NCBI RefSeq assembly: GCF_003268675.1 | Contig: NZ_CP029378.1 | Span: 7,316,001-7,380,000, forward strand | Source: Streptomyces bacillaris | GTDB taxonomy: Bacteria; Actinomycetota; Actinomycetes; Streptomycetales; Streptomycetaceae | DNA: 64,000 nucleotides | Direction: 5' to 3' | Part shown: piece by piece, positions 1-8,176 of the stretch | Layout of the letters: each line of letters starts with the position of its first letter | Position numbering within the stretch: position 1 is the stretch's first letter | Made by a program: the position numbers and the translations under genes | Notes under the pieces: model-generated | Database searches by the model: none | Told to the model about the DNA's origin: nothing | The model's input: only the letters and a program-made list of their open reading frames with translations

Positions 1-1
1 G

Positions 2-877
2 AAGAACATCTACATCTACGTCTCCTCCTACGGCCCCAACGAGGCGTTCCCCGACTGCCGGCCGCCGCATGACGGCATCTCCATCATCAAGGTGCCGCTC
101 AAGGCGCCGCAGAAGGCCCGTCTCGTGGACTTCTCGGTCCTCTTCCCGGACGGCGGCAACCCGGGAGCGCCGGAGAACCCGGGCGTCACCAAGACGTCGG
201 GCTGCCACGACATCACGGTCCTGCCCTCCCAGGACCTCGCGGCCGGTGCCTGCATGGGTGACGGCATCCTGTTCTCCATCAAGAACCCGGAGCGCCCGAA
301 GATCATCGACCGGGTCCAGGACAACGTGAACTTCGCGTTCTGGCACTCGGCCACCTTCAACCAGGGTGCGAAGAAGGTTGTCTTCACCGACGAGCTCGGC
401 GGCGGCGGCGCGGCCACCTGCAACGAGGAGATCGGGCCCAAGCGGGGTGCCAACGGCATCTACGACATCGTGGGCAAGGGCGACCACCGCAAGCTGGTCT
501 TCCGCAGCTACTTCAAGATCGACCGCCACCAGGCCGACGTCGAGGTCTGCGTCGCCCACAACGGCTCGATCATCCCGGTGAAGGGCCGCGACATCATGGT
601 CCAGGCCTGGTACCAGGGTGGTATCTCCGTCTGGGACTTCACCAACTCCTCCAAGCCGAGGGAGATCGCCTTCTTCGAGCGCGGCCCGGTCACGCTGAGC
701 CAGGTCACCACGGCCGGCCCCTGGTCGACGTACTACTACAACGGCCACATCTACTCCAGCGACATCGCCAAGGGCTTCGACGTACTGAAGCTGACGGACA
801 AGCGCACCGACCCGGCCGAACGGGTCAAGCTGGACGAGCTGAACGTGCAGACGCAGCCGGACTACTTCGCCCGCTGA
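2..877 (+). CDS. LVIVD-repeat-like secreted or surface protein, 3' part
   Basis: The gene is open at the left edge of the window, so its N-terminus is missing; 291 residues and a TGA stop are present. The visible part has repeated blocks such as HDITVLPS, GDGILFSIKNPERP and GGISVWDFTNSSKP, each a beta-strand pattern ending in 'X are Y' style turns. This is the pattern of LVIVD-type beta-propeller repeats found in large secreted Streptomyces proteins. Two cysteine-containing segments (near GCHDI and EVCVAHNG) would fit an extracytoplasmic location, but no signal peptide can be seen because the start is outside. No catalytic residues are recognised. A perfect hairpin terminator follows 36 bp after the stop, so this is the end of its transcript. 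The family call is from pattern recall only. Confidence 0.75.
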   Translation, partial: KNIYIYVSSYGPNEAFPDCRPPHDGISIIKVPLKAPQKARLVDFSVLFPDGGNPGAPENPGVTKTSGCHDITVLPSQDLAAGACMGDGILFSIKNPERPKIIDRVQDNVNFAFWHSATFNQGAKKVVFTDELGGGGAATCNEEIGPKRGANGIYDIVGKGDHRKLVFRSYFKIDRHQADVEVCVAHNGSIIPVKGRDIMVQAWYQGGISVWDFTNSSKPREIAFFERGPVTLSQVTTAGPWSTYYYNGHIYSSDIAKGFDVLKLTDKRTDPAERVKLDELNVQTQPDYFAR

Positions 878-912
878 TCGAGGGCAGGGCACGTACTCCG
901 CCGAGCACGCCC

Positions 913-948
913 CACTGATGGGGCCGGTACACACCGGCCCCATCAGTG
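913..948 (+). terminator. Perfect 16-bp stem-loop terminator
   Basis: CACTGATGGGGCCGGT at 913-928 is exactly complementary to 933-948, with the 4-nt loop ACAC. There is no strong T-tract, as is usual in Streptomyces. It lies directly downstream of the LVIVD-like gene; the symmetry could also stop transcription from the other side. Confidence 0.85.
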
Positions 949-1088
949 CGTGTGCATGCGCGTGCGACGCAGATTATTCATTGACCGATGAGGCGGGGCA
1001 GGGACATGCTGTAGGCCGCGCCTGGATCCGGCGACGCGGGGGATCGCCGGAGTCAGGCGCGCTCCCGGGGATACGGCTCGTCAGGGGC

Positions 1089-1277
1089 TCAGACGCCGGT
1101 ACGGGCGTTACGGGCGCCGGCGCCGGTCGCGGCGGCCCACTCCACCAGCAGACGCTGGTACTCCGCCTCGTCCTGCGGGGACAGGTAGCCGCCCGAGCGC
1201 TGCCACAGGCCGCGGATGTCCGCGTTGACTTCGGTGGCGGAGCGCGTGGAAACGGACGACGACGACATCGGGGACAT
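1089..1277 (-). CDS. Small conserved hypothetical protein, 62 aa
   Basis: A 62-residue soluble protein with a Ser-rich start (MSPMSSSSVST) followed by a helical region containing EVNADIRGLWQRSGG and DEAEYQRLLVEWAAA. The helical core looks like a real conserved actinobacterial micro-protein rather than noise: the charged/hydrophobic pattern is regular and the third codon positions are G/C. No domain is recognised. An internal Met at residue 4 could be the true start, since neither ATG has a clear Shine-Dalgarno sequence. It stands alone, transcribed away from the LVIVD-like gene terminator. Function unknown. Confidence 0.6.
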   Translation of the reverse strand: MSPMSSSSVSTRSATEVNADIRGLWQRSGGYLSPQDEAEYQRLLVEWAAATGAGARNARTGV

Positions 1278-1395
1278 GGATACAAGGCTACGGCCCCGAT
1301 CCGATGATCCGACCCCTCGCGGGACGGGATATCCCTCACACAGCGGGGATTCGGGGCGGGATCTCGGTCACACTCCGGGCCCTGGAGGGGTTACG

Positions 1396-1413
1396 GGCGG
1401 CCCTTGGGCCGCC
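1396..1413 (-). terminator. Possible weak terminator after the PAP2 gene
   Basis: GGCGGCCC at 1396-1403 pairs with GGGCCGCC at 1406-1413 around a 2-nt loop, which in practice opens to a 6-7 bp stem with a 4-6 nt loop. It lies downstream of the PAP2 gene, which reads toward it. Confidence 0.35.
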
Positions 1414-1431
1414 ACGGGCTCACCCTCCACC

Positions 1432-1524
1432 GACTGACGCTCCACGGGTTACGGGCTCCGCCCTCCGTCGGCTCACGCTCCACGGGTTACGGGCTCTGCC
1501 TCCCGTCGGCTCACGCTCCACGCG
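1432..1524. repeat. 38-bp direct repeat, 2.4 copies, entering the PAP2 3' end
   Basis: Copy 1 is 1432-1469, copy 2 is 1470-1507 and a 17-bp partial third copy is 1508-1524. The shared core is CGCTCCACGGGTTACGGGCT. The copies differ by only a few bases. Copies 2 and 3 lie inside the coding sequence of the neighbouring PAP2 gene and encode its last residues. Confidence 0.8.
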
Positions 1525-2174
1525 TACCCGGCGACGGCGAACGCCACCACCGCGACGCCCAGCAGCACCCCGCCCACCACATCGGTCAGCCAGTGCACCC
1601 CCAGATACAGCCGGGTCACCGCCACCCCGGCCACCGAGACCGCCGCCACCCCCACCGAACCGGCCCACAGCGCCGGACCGGCCCCGTACAGCCGCAGCAG
1701 CCACAGGAGCAGTCCGCAGCTCACCACGGCCGTCATGGCGTGCCCGGAGGGGAAGGCCGCGAAGTGGGCCGTGTCCACCGGCTCCGGCCAGCGCGGGCGG
1801 TCACGGTCGACGGCCGCCTTCACCCCCTGCTGGAGGAGCGAGCCGAGCAGACTGGCCGCCGCCACCCACAGGGCGAGCCGCCGGGCACCGCGCCACCACA
1901 GGACCACCACGGCCACCGCGACCAGCGCCCGCATCGTCCAGGGGTCCCAGAACCAGTCCGTCAGCACCCGGTTGACCCGGACCTGTCCGGGGTCGGCCAG
2001 CGCGTGCCGGTGCAGGCCGTCGGCGACCGTACGGTCCAGGGCCATCAGCGGGGACCACTGCGCCACCACCAGGGCGAGCAGCGCCACGAACAGGGCCGTG
2101 CCCGCGATCCCGGCGGCCAGCGCGGCCGTGGGGCGGGGGGAGGGGGCGGGCCGGGTGATGTGGGGGGAGTACAT
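1473..2174 (-). CDS. PAP2-family membrane phosphatase
   Basis: A 233-residue integral membrane phosphatase of the type 2 phosphatidic acid phosphatase superfamily, which dephosphorylates lipid phosphates such as undecaprenyl pyrophosphate or phosphatidate at the membrane. All three family motifs are present: K119-x6-R126-P127, P142-S-G-H145, and R188-x5-H194-x3-D198, the last giving the catalytic His/Asp pair. Hydrophobic segments at about 20-40, 83-115, 148-160 and 170-215 fit five to six membrane helices. The frame stays open upstream but becomes Gly/Ala/Arg junk, so the ATG at 2174 just before the first membrane helix is chosen. The last about 14 residues are encoded by a tandem repeat and look like a recent extension. 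The exact substrate cannot be told. Confidence 0.85.
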   Translation of the reverse strand: MYSPHITRPAPSPRPTAALAAGIAGTALFVALLALVVAQWSPLMALDRTVADGLHRHALADPGQVRVNRVLTDWFWDPWTMRALVAVAVVVLWWRGARRLALWVAAASLLGSLLQQGVKAAVDRDRPRWPEPVDTAHFAAFPSGHAMTAVVSCGLLLWLLRLYGAGPALWAGSVGVAAVSVAGVAVTRLYLGVHWLTDVVGGVLLGVAVVAFAVAGYAWSVSRREAEPVTRGA

Positions 2175-2290
2175 GGGCCGATCCTCGCGGACGCCACCGC
2201 CGCATGGCCAACCCGGAGCACGAAATTCCGGGCCGGTTCGGCAGGTTCGCCGGTTCGGCGCCGCGTCGGCCGGTCGGCGCCCCCAGGCTT

Positions 2291-3226
2291 TCAGCCCAGC
2301 GCGCGGAGCCCCGGGACGAAGGCCACCACGACCGGGATGACCGGAACCAGCGCGGCCGCCGCCGTCAGCCGCAGCCGCCGCCCCGCCGTCAGCCGGTCGA
2401 CCGGGGCCAGCAACCGGTTGACCCGCAGCGGCACTTGGGCGTCCGGGGTGGGGCAAGGCCCGAAGACCCCGCGGTCCTCGTTGAGCCCGACCAGGGCGAG
2501 CGCGGTCGTGAGCCGGCCGAAGCGGCGCGAGGCCACGTCGTCGGCGGCCAGCTCCACCAGCCGGTGCATCTCGTCGCGGAACGCGGCGAACACCGGGATC
2601 TGCGGGAAACCGTTGGCCAGCGCCGAAGAGCAGTGCAGCAGCCAGTCGTGGCGGGCCTGCGCATGGCCCTGCTCATGGGCGAGCACGGCATCGAGCTGAC
2701 GGCCCTTCAGCCGACCGAGCGCCGCCGTGGTGATGACCAGTTGGGGCGCCGCGCCGGGCAGCCACCAGGCGTCCGGGCGCGCGCCCTCCAGCACCACGAG
2801 ACGGTCGGCACCGGGCTCCTCGCCCGGCATCAGCGGGGCGCGGACCAGCAGTTCCGCCCGGCGCTGCTTGCGCCGCCGCCGCGCGCGCCGGATCTCGCGC
2901 AGGAGCATCGCGCCGCTCCACAGGCCGCCCAACGCCAGCAGCACCGCGATCACCGCCGACCAGGGCCCGTACGCGGCCAGGGCGTACGCCTCGACCACCG
3001 CGTGCGGGGCGGGGGCGAAGACATGGCCGCGCACCGCCTGCCAGGCGGCGGCCGCGCTGAAGACCATGGAGAGCGCGAACGAGACGAGCACCCCGGCCAC
3101 CACGCACTGCCATACCCACAGCGCCACCACCGGTTCCCGCTCCGGCCACCGGGCCCGGGCCATCAGGCGCGGGGTCACCAGAGCGGTCAGTGCACCGAGC
3201 AGCAGCAGCGCGAGGGAGACCAGCAT
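2291..3226 (-). CDS. M56-family membrane metallopeptidase (BlaR1/MecR1-like)
   Basis: A 311-residue membrane protease related to the peptidase domain of BlaR1/MecR1. The zinc motif HEQGH is at residues 184-188, and a downstream ELAADDVA segment at about 225-232 supplies the likely third ligand. Membrane helices are predicted at about 1-20, 33-60, 85-108 and near the C-terminus (about 285-305). In this family the peptidase usually cleaves a BlaI-type repressor encoded next to it, but no BlaI-like gene is visible here and no penicillin-sensor domain follows, so the trigger and target are unknown. It is transcribed in the same direction as the DUF5134 gene upstream, about 97 bp away, and the two probably share a transcript. 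Confidence 0.85.
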   Translation of the reverse strand: MLVSLALLLLGALTALVTPRLMARARWPEREPVVALWVWQCVVAGVLVSFALSMVFSAAAAWQAVRGHVFAPAPHAVVEAYALAAYGPWSAVIAVLLALGGLWSGAMLLREIRRARRRRKQRRAELLVRAPLMPGEEPGADRLVVLEGARPDAWWLPGAAPQLVITTAALGRLKGRQLDAVLAHEQGHAQARHDWLLHCSSALANGFPQIPVFAAFRDEMHRLVELAADDVASRRFGRLTTALALVGLNEDRGVFGPCPTPDAQVPLRVNRLLAPVDRLTAGRRLRLTAAAALVPVIPVVVAFVPGLRALG

Positions 3227-3323
3227 GACGTCAGCCTATGAGGGGCGGGCGATCCACGGGTACGGCTCTGCCCGGCAAGTGACGTAGACCACGGTTTGGA
3301 AGGCCTCTGTCCCACGATCCGTC

Positions 3324-3968
3324 TCACAGGGTGAGAAGCATGGCGAACATGGCGAGGCCCATCGTCAGCCGGCAGGCCGCCGTCAGCTCGGTCCCCCCGC
3401 CCGCCGGGCCGCCCGGGACACCGCCCGGACCGCCTCCGAAACCGCCCCGTACGATCCCTTCCGCACTCCCGCCCGCGAAGCCGGCCACTGCTGTCCCCGC
3501 CGGTATGAGGTGCCCGGCCGAGCGCAGCACGTACAGCGCGTAGTAGACGAGCAGCACCCCCGTCAGCAGGGGGAGGCCCCCCGCGCCTCCCATGCCGCCG
3601 TCCCCAACCGCCCCGTGCCCGGCGTGCCCGCCCGCGCCCGCCACCCCCGGGGCCATCGCCACGGCCATGTAGACCATCGCCAGCGAACCCACCAGGTGGT
3701 GCAGATGGTGGCCGCCGTGCCGGGCCCACCGGAGCGCCCGCAGCGCGGCGGCGCCGAACACCACCCCGTACACCGCCCAGGCCCACTCCGGAGGCGTCAG
3801 CACCGCTGCGGGGAGGGCCATCGCCGCCATGCCGAACCCCATCAGCGCCTCGCTGCGCGCGGTCCGGCGCTCCTGCGGGGTGCCGGTGCGGGTGCGCAGC
3901 AGGCAGTAGGCGCCGCTCACCGCGCACAACGCCACCATCAGCCAGCCGGCCAGGGCCCCTCCGTGCAC
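3324..3968 (-). CDS. DUF5134-type polytopic membrane protein
   Basis: A 214-residue hydrophobic protein with about five membrane segments and a His-rich loop (RHGGHHLHHLVGS), the pattern I associate with DUF5134. His-rich membrane loops suggest metal or haem binding, but this is inference. A long Gly-rich stretch lies between the last helices. The reading frame is open to 4157, but the GTG at 3968 is chosen because GGGGGAGG lies 8 bp upstream and the conserved HGGALAGWLMVALC block starts there. It probably forms an operon with the M56 peptidase downstream, a pairing I recall from other Streptomyces. Function unknown. Confidence 0.8.
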   Translation of the reverse strand: MHGGALAGWLMVALCAVSGAYCLLRTRTGTPQERRTARSEALMGFGMAAMALPAAVLTPPEWAWAVYGVVFGAAALRALRWARHGGHHLHHLVGSLAMVYMAVAMAPGVAGAGGHAGHGAVGDGGMGGAGGLPLLTGVLLVYYALYVLRSAGHLIPAGTAVAGFAGGSAEGIVRGGFGGGPGGVPGGPAGGGTELTAACRLTMGLAMFAMLLTL

Positions 3969-4213
3969 GGCGAACCTCCCCCTCGGACGTACAGCCCAGT
4001 GCGGCGGCGTACGGCCACGAAACCGCGCGCGGCGGCGTACGGCACCGTTCTGGTCGATGCCCAGGCCCGGGCCGCCGAACCCGGCGCGTGGGGGCGTGAA
4101 GGGGGTGCGCCGGGGCCCGGGAGGGGCGCTCCGGGTCGCGTTACTCTCGACCCGCACGCGTGCACCCCACGCGGCGAGCAGCAGCGAAGCAGCAGAGAAC
4201 GGAGCGTTTCCCC

Positions 4214-4771
4214 ATGGACACCGCCACGCCCCCCGGCTCGGCCCGCCTGACCTTCCGCGACGCGACCGACGCGGACGCCCCGGCGCTGGTGGCGCTCATC
4301 GAGTCCGCCTACCGGGGCGACTCCAGCCGCACCGGCTGGACCACGGAGGCCGACCTCCTGGAGGGGCAGCGGACCGACGAGGAGGGTGTGCGCGCGGTGA
4401 TCAACGCTCCCGCGAGCAGGCTGCTGGCGGTCGAGCGCGACGGCGAACTGATCGCCTGCTGCCAGCTGGAGCACCGTGGCGACGCGGCGTACTTCGGGAT
4501 GTTCGCGGTCCGCCCCGGCGCCCAGGGCGGCGGCCTCGGCAAGGTGATCATCGCGGAGGCGGAGCGCACGGCCCGGGAGAGCTGGGGCGTGCGCGAGATG
4601 CACATGACGGTGATCTCGGTGCGCGAGGAGCTGATCGCCTGGTACGAGCGGCGCGGCTACCGGCGTACGGGGCAGCTCACGCCGTTCCCGTACGGCGACG
4701 AGCGCTTCGGCATCCCGCAGCGGGACGACCTGGCCTTCGAACTCCTGGTCAAGAACATCGAAGCCCTCTAG
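4214..4771 (+). CDS. GNAT-family N-acetyltransferase
   Basis: A 185-residue single-domain acetyltransferase that would move the acetyl group of acetyl-CoA to an amine. The acetyl-CoA pyrophosphate-binding motif is visible as RPGAQGGGLGK at about 100-110, followed by the expected helix, and a C-terminal RRGYRRTG segment matches the last GNAT strand. The ATG at 4214 is preferred over the in-frame GTG at 4160 because GGAG lies about 11 bp before it and the GNAT fold begins a few residues later. It is transcribed divergently from the DUF5134 gene, with a 245-bp gap between them. The substrate is not predictable. Confidence 0.85.
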   Translation: MDTATPPGSARLTFRDATDADAPALVALIESAYRGDSSRTGWTTEADLLEGQRTDEEGVRAVINAPASRLLAVERDGELIACCQLEHRGDAAYFGMFAVRPGAQGGGLGKVIIAEAERTARESWGVREMHMTVISVREELIAWYERRGYRRTGQLTPFPYGDERFGIPQRDDLAFELLVKNIEAL

Positions 4772-4780
4772 AGGCCAGGA

Positions 4781-4807
4781 CCCGGGCCTCAGGCCTCCGG
4801 GCCCGGG
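4781..4807. terminator. Hairpin terminator in the convergent GNAT/GDPD gap
   Basis: CCCGGGCC at 4781-4788 pairs with GGCCCGGG at 4800-4807 across an 11-nt loop. The convergent gap from 4772 to 4994 also carries scattered direct repeats (CTCAGGCCTCC three times, GGGTTCCGTACG twice) but no gene. Confidence 0.65.
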
Positions 4808-4994
4808 CTTACAAGGCCCCGGGCCCCGGGTTCCGTACGTCCCTGGCCCCGTACCCTCCGCCCCCGGCCGCCGGCCGTCGGCCTCAGGCCTCCGGCTCCC
4901 GGGGCCTCGGGTTCCGTACGCCCCCGACCTCCGGCCCCGGCCGCCAGTCTCAGGCCTCCAGTCCCCCCACCGGGGCCCCGCCCCCGCCCCGGCT

Positions 4995-5678
4995 TCAGGC
5001 CGTGAAGCGGCCCGTGCGGCGGATCTCGGGGAAGTCCGTGGTGACGCCGTCCAGCTCCAGGGCCCGGGCGAGGCGCAGGTGGTCCTGGGTGTTCACCACC
5101 CAGCCGATCACCTTGACCCGCTCCGCGTGCGCCAGCTCCACCACCTCCAGGGTCAGCCGGCGGATGTTCAGTGCCAGGCTCTGGGCGCCCGCCGCCTTCG
5201 CCCGCTCCACGATGTCCCCGCTCCAGTGGCTGGCGACGAGGACCGTCCGTACCCCCGGCACCAGCCGGGCGATCTCCACGACGGCCTCGTCGTGGAACGA
5301 GGAGACCTCAACCCGCTCGACCAGGTCGCGGGCGAGAAGCACGTCCGCCAGCGCGCGGGCCGCCGCCACGTCCTTGATCTCGGCCTGGAGCGGGGATTTC
5401 ACCGCGTCCAGGACCTCCTCGAAGACCGGGACCCGCTCGCCCTGCCCGGCGTCGAGCGCCCGCAGCTCCGCCAGGGTCTTGCCCGCGATGGGCCCGGTGC
5501 CGTCGGTCGTCCGGTCCACGTCCGCGTCGTGCATCACGGCGAGCGCGCCGTCCTTGCTCAGGTGGAGATCCAGCTCGATGACGTCCATCCCCGCCTCTTC
5601 CGCGCGGACGAAGGAGCGCAGGGTGTTCTCGGGCTCGACGCCCATCACGCCGCGATGGCCCAGGGTGAGAAATGACAA
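4995..5678 (-). CDS. Glycerophosphodiester phosphodiesterase (GDPD)
   Basis: A 227-residue TIM-barrel enzyme that hydrolyses glycerophosphodiesters to glycerol 3-phosphate and an alcohol. The catalytic elements are in the expected order: GHRG at 7-10, E16/N18 in PENTL, the metal pair E35/D37 in IELDLHL, and H50/D51 in VMHDADVDRTT. There is no signal peptide, so it is likely cytosolic. The TTG at 5678 is chosen because GAGG sits 8-9 bp upstream and the family core starts almost at once; an ATG at 5786 would add 36 residues containing a short LPYLLPYLL repeat that does not belong to the fold. It converges on the GNAT gene. Confidence 0.85.
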   Translation of the reverse strand: MSFLTLGHRGVMGVEPENTLRSFVRAEEAGMDVIELDLHLSKDGALAVMHDADVDRTTDGTGPIAGKTLAELRALDAGQGERVPVFEEVLDAVKSPLQAEIKDVAAARALADVLLARDLVERVEVSSFHDEAVVEIARLVPGVRTVLVASHWSGDIVERAKAAGAQSLALNIRRLTLEVVELAHAERVKVIGWVVNTQDHLRLARALELDGVTTDFPEIRRTGRFTA

Positions 5679-5984
5679 GGCGACCTCGTTCCCGTCGGCG
5701 GCTGCCCGCCAACTGCTCGTGCCCGCAAGGAGATACGGAAGGAGATACGGCAAGACGGCACCGGTGAGGGTAGCGGCCGGGGCCATGGATGTCTGCCGCC
5801 GTGCGGGCCCGATGGGCCGGAGGGAGGGAGGGCAGTGGGAACTATCCGCCTACCCGGCATACGACAGGAAAAACAGCGGTGACCATAGGGGGTCGGCAGG
5901 ATAATTTTCGGGTCTTCACTTGTGTGAAGTAACCCGGCGCGGCTACGGTGACTGCACGCGAGGTTCTCCCGTGGAGGAAGTGTT
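5679..5984. other. 306-bp divergent intergenic region
   Basis: This gap separates the GDPD gene from the DUF6421 operon. The left half contains the possible N-terminal extension of GDPD and nothing else recognisable. The right half is relatively AT-rich (ATAATTTTCG near 5901) and holds the candidate promoter and palindrome listed separately. Confidence 0.6.
5914..5949 (+). promoter_or_regulatory. Candidate promoter overlapped by a palindrome, DUF6421 operon
   Basis: CTTCAC-TTGT-GTGAAG (5914-5929) is a perfect 6-bp-arm palindrome. It covers a possible -35 TTGTGT (5920-5925), which is 18 bp from a possible -10 TACGGT (5944-5949). A transcript would begin near 5956, about 29 nt before the start codon. 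A repressor bound to the palindrome would block polymerase. No regulator gene is adjacent. Confidence 0.4.
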
Positions 5985-7382
5985 ATGACGGAAATTCTTG
6001 TGCACGATGCCACCGAAGGCGCGATAGCTGCTGCCCCGCGGGTGGTCGAGCACCCGGCGTGGCCCGCGCTCAGGGATGCCGTCGAGGAGCTTCGCCCGTG
6101 GCAGTCCAAGGACGGCTCCATCGACTTCGATGCCGAGGGCGCCCCGTCCCCGGCCGATGTCGAGCGCGTCCTGGAGCGCGTGATCGGCGCGGTGGAGGAG
6201 CTCTCCCCGCTGCTGCCGCACGACGCCGCCTACCACCGTGCGCTCGTCACCGACCTGCGCCGCTGGGCCGCCGACGGCTTCCGCGTACCGGACTTCCTGG
6301 ACTCGCTGCTCGCCTTCCAGCCCGCGCGGAACCGGGTCGACGGCCTCCAGCACCTGGTCGTCTTCCCCATGTACACGCAGAACGGCAACCCGGACCGCAA
6401 CTTCGAAGCCGTCGTGCTGAAGATGGTCTGGCCCGAGTGGCTCGCCGACCTCGAGGCCACCCGCTACGACAACCCCCTCTTCTGCGGGATCACCTTCGAG
6501 GACTTCACCGCCGGTTACGACACCAACTCCGCGGTCCTCTTCCCCGAGACCATCGCCGTGCGCGAGGCCCCCGAGCGCTTCAGCTGGGGCGGCATCTTCT
6601 GCGACCGCGAGGCCGCCCGCTTCCGCCGTGTCACCGAGGCCTCCGTCGAGCTGCTCGGCCTGGAGCTGCCCGAGGACATCCGCGAGATGGTCGGCGACCA
6701 GAAGCGGTGCGAGCAGGCGTTCGTCCTGTGGGACATGGTCCACGACCGCACCCACAGCCACGGTGACCTGCCGTTCGACCCGTTCATGATCAAGCAGCGC
6801 CAGCCGTTCTGGATGTACGGCCTGGAGGAGCTGCGCTGCGACCTCACCGCCTTCAAGGAGGCCGTGAAGCTGGAGGCCGAGGGCAACAGCCACGGCCGCG
6901 ATGTCCAGTACGCCGTCCTCTTCGACCGGATGTTCCGCTTCCCGGTCACCGGCGACCGCGTCCGCAACTACGACGGCCTCGGCGGCCAGCTCCTCTTCGC
7001 CTACCTGCACAAGCACGATGTCGTCCGCTGGACCGACAACACCCTGAAGATCGACTGGGAGCGTGCCCCGCAGGTCACCAACCAGCTCTGCGCCGAGATC
7101 GAGAAGCTCTACCGCGACGGCATCGACCGCCCCAAGCTGGTCCACTGGTTCGCCGCCTACGACCTGGTCTCCACCTACCTCGCCCCGCACCCCGGATCCA
7201 CCTGGGCCAAGGGTCCCGACGCCCTCGACCTCACTCAGCCCCCTCGCAAGCTCGTCGACGACGTGCTTCCGGACGAGTTTCCCCTGAGCATGTTCTATGA
7301 GGCGCTCGCCAAGAAGCTGAAGCACGTGATTGCCTCCGCCAAGGGAATTACCGCCGCGAGCGCCGAGAAGGCAGCCGCGTGA
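5985..7382 (+). CDS. DUF6421-family protein
   Basis: A 465-residue soluble protein without signal or membrane segments. I recognise it as the DUF6421 family, nearly confined to Streptomyces and relatives. The sequence has several conserved aromatic and acidic blocks, for example HLVVFPMYTQNGN, EDFTAGYDTNSAVLFPET and WDMVHDRTHSHGDLPFDPF; the HDRTHSHGD cluster could bind a metal, but this is inference. GGAGGAAG ends 4 bp before the ATG. Its stop overlaps an upstream alternative GTG of the following SDR gene, and the three genes DUF6421 - SDR - threonine aldolase are packed with almost no spacing, so they probably act in one pathway, perhaps modification of a beta-hydroxy amino acid. No reaction is known to me. 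Confidence 0.85.
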   Translation: MTEILVHDATEGAIAAAPRVVEHPAWPALRDAVEELRPWQSKDGSIDFDAEGAPSPADVERVLERVIGAVEELSPLLPHDAAYHRALVTDLRRWAADGFRVPDFLDSLLAFQPARNRVDGLQHLVVFPMYTQNGNPDRNFEAVVLKMVWPEWLADLEATRYDNPLFCGITFEDFTAGYDTNSAVLFPETIAVREAPERFSWGGIFCDREAARFRRVTEASVELLGLELPEDIREMVGDQKRCEQAFVLWDMVHDRTHSHGDLPFDPFMIKQRQPFWMYGLEELRCDLTAFKEAVKLEAEGNSHGRDVQYAVLFDRMFRFPVTGDRVRNYDGLGGQLLFAYLHKHDVVRWTDNTLKIDWERAPQVTNQLCAEIEKLYRDGIDRPKLVHWFAAYDLVSTYLAPHPGSTWAKGPDALDLTQPPRKLVDDVLPDEFPLSMFYEALAKKLKHVIASAKGITAASAEKAAA

Positions 7383-7408
7383 ACGCATCTCCTGAGGAGG
7401 CGGTGGCC

Positions 7409-8176
7409 ATGAACGGAACAGGCAAGGGCGAGGGGACAGGTGTGCTCGAAGGTGCTGTGATCGCGGTCGCCGGAGCGGCGGGGCCCGCGGGCCGCGCGAC
7501 GCTGCTGCGGCTCGCGGAGGCCGGTGCGACCGTCGTCGGCTGCGACGCCAACCCCGAGCGGCTCGCGGAAGCGGTGGACGCCGCCCGCTACGCCCACGGC
7601 GGTGCGACCGTCACCGGCGAGACCGTCGACCTCTTCGACCTCGACGCGGCCCGGGACTGGGCCAAGCGGACCGAGGCCGAGTTCGGGCGGATCGACGGCC
7701 TGGTCCACCTCGTCGGCGGCTGGCGCGGCAGCCCCAGCTTCCAGGAGACCAGCCTCGCGGACTGGGACACCCTGGAGAAGCTGCTGATCCGCACCGTCCA
7801 GTCCACCTCGCTCGCCTTCCAAGAGGCTCTCCAGCGCAGCGACAAGGGCCGGTATCTGCTGATCAGCGCCGCGGGCGCCGGCAAGCCCACCGCGGGCAAC
7901 GCCGCCTACTCCGCCTCCAAGGCCGCCGCCGAGGCCTGGACCCTCGCCCTCGCGGACGCCTTCCGCAAGGAGGGGGGCGACGACGGCCCCGCCGCGGCGG
8001 CTGCGATCCTGGTGGTCAAGGCACTGGTGAACGACGCCATGCGCGCCGAGCGCCCGAATGCGAAGTTCGCGGGCTTCACCGACGTCAAGGAGCTGGCCGA
8101 GGCCATCGCCGGCGTCTGGGACCGGCCCGCCCCCGAAGTGAACGGAAAGCGCCTGTGGCTGACCCCGCAACCGTGA
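7409..8176 (+). CDS. SDR-family NAD(P)-dependent oxidoreductase
   Basis: A 255-residue classical short-chain dehydrogenase/reductase. The Rossmann glycine motif is at about 20-28 (VAGAAGPAG), the catalytic Ser is S153 in LLISAAG, and the Y167-x3-K171 pair is in AYSASK. The reaction would be oxidation or reduction of a hydroxyl/carbonyl group in the cytosol. AGGAGG lies 8 bp before the ATG at 7409, which is preferred over a GTG at 7379 that overlaps the DUF6421 stop. Its 3' end overlaps the threonine aldolase start by 22 bp, showing translational coupling. Together with the aldolase it may interconvert beta-hydroxy amino acids, but the substrate is not determined. Confidence 0.85.
   Translation: MNGTGKGEGTGVLEGAVIAVAGAAGPAGRATLLRLAEAGATVVGCDANPERLAEAVDAARYAHGGATVTGETVDLFDLDAARDWAKRTEAEFGRIDGLVHLVGGWRGSPSFQETSLADWDTLEKLLIRTVQSTSLAFQEALQRSDKGRYLLISAAGAGKPTAGNAAYSASKAAAEAWTLALADAFRKEGGDDGPAAAAAILVVKALVNDAMRAERPNAKFAGFTDVKELAEAIAGVWDRPAPEVNGKRLWLTPQP

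Noticed and set aside
1304-1975. Plus-strand Pro/Arg-rich frames opposite the PAP2 gene
   Set aside because: Shadow frames produced by GC skew and the 38-bp repeats.
5943-7388. 481-residue minus-strand frame opposite the DUF6421 gene
   Set aside because: Antisense shadow of a high-GC gene: no ribosome site, no domain pattern, and the plus-strand frame has the coding character.
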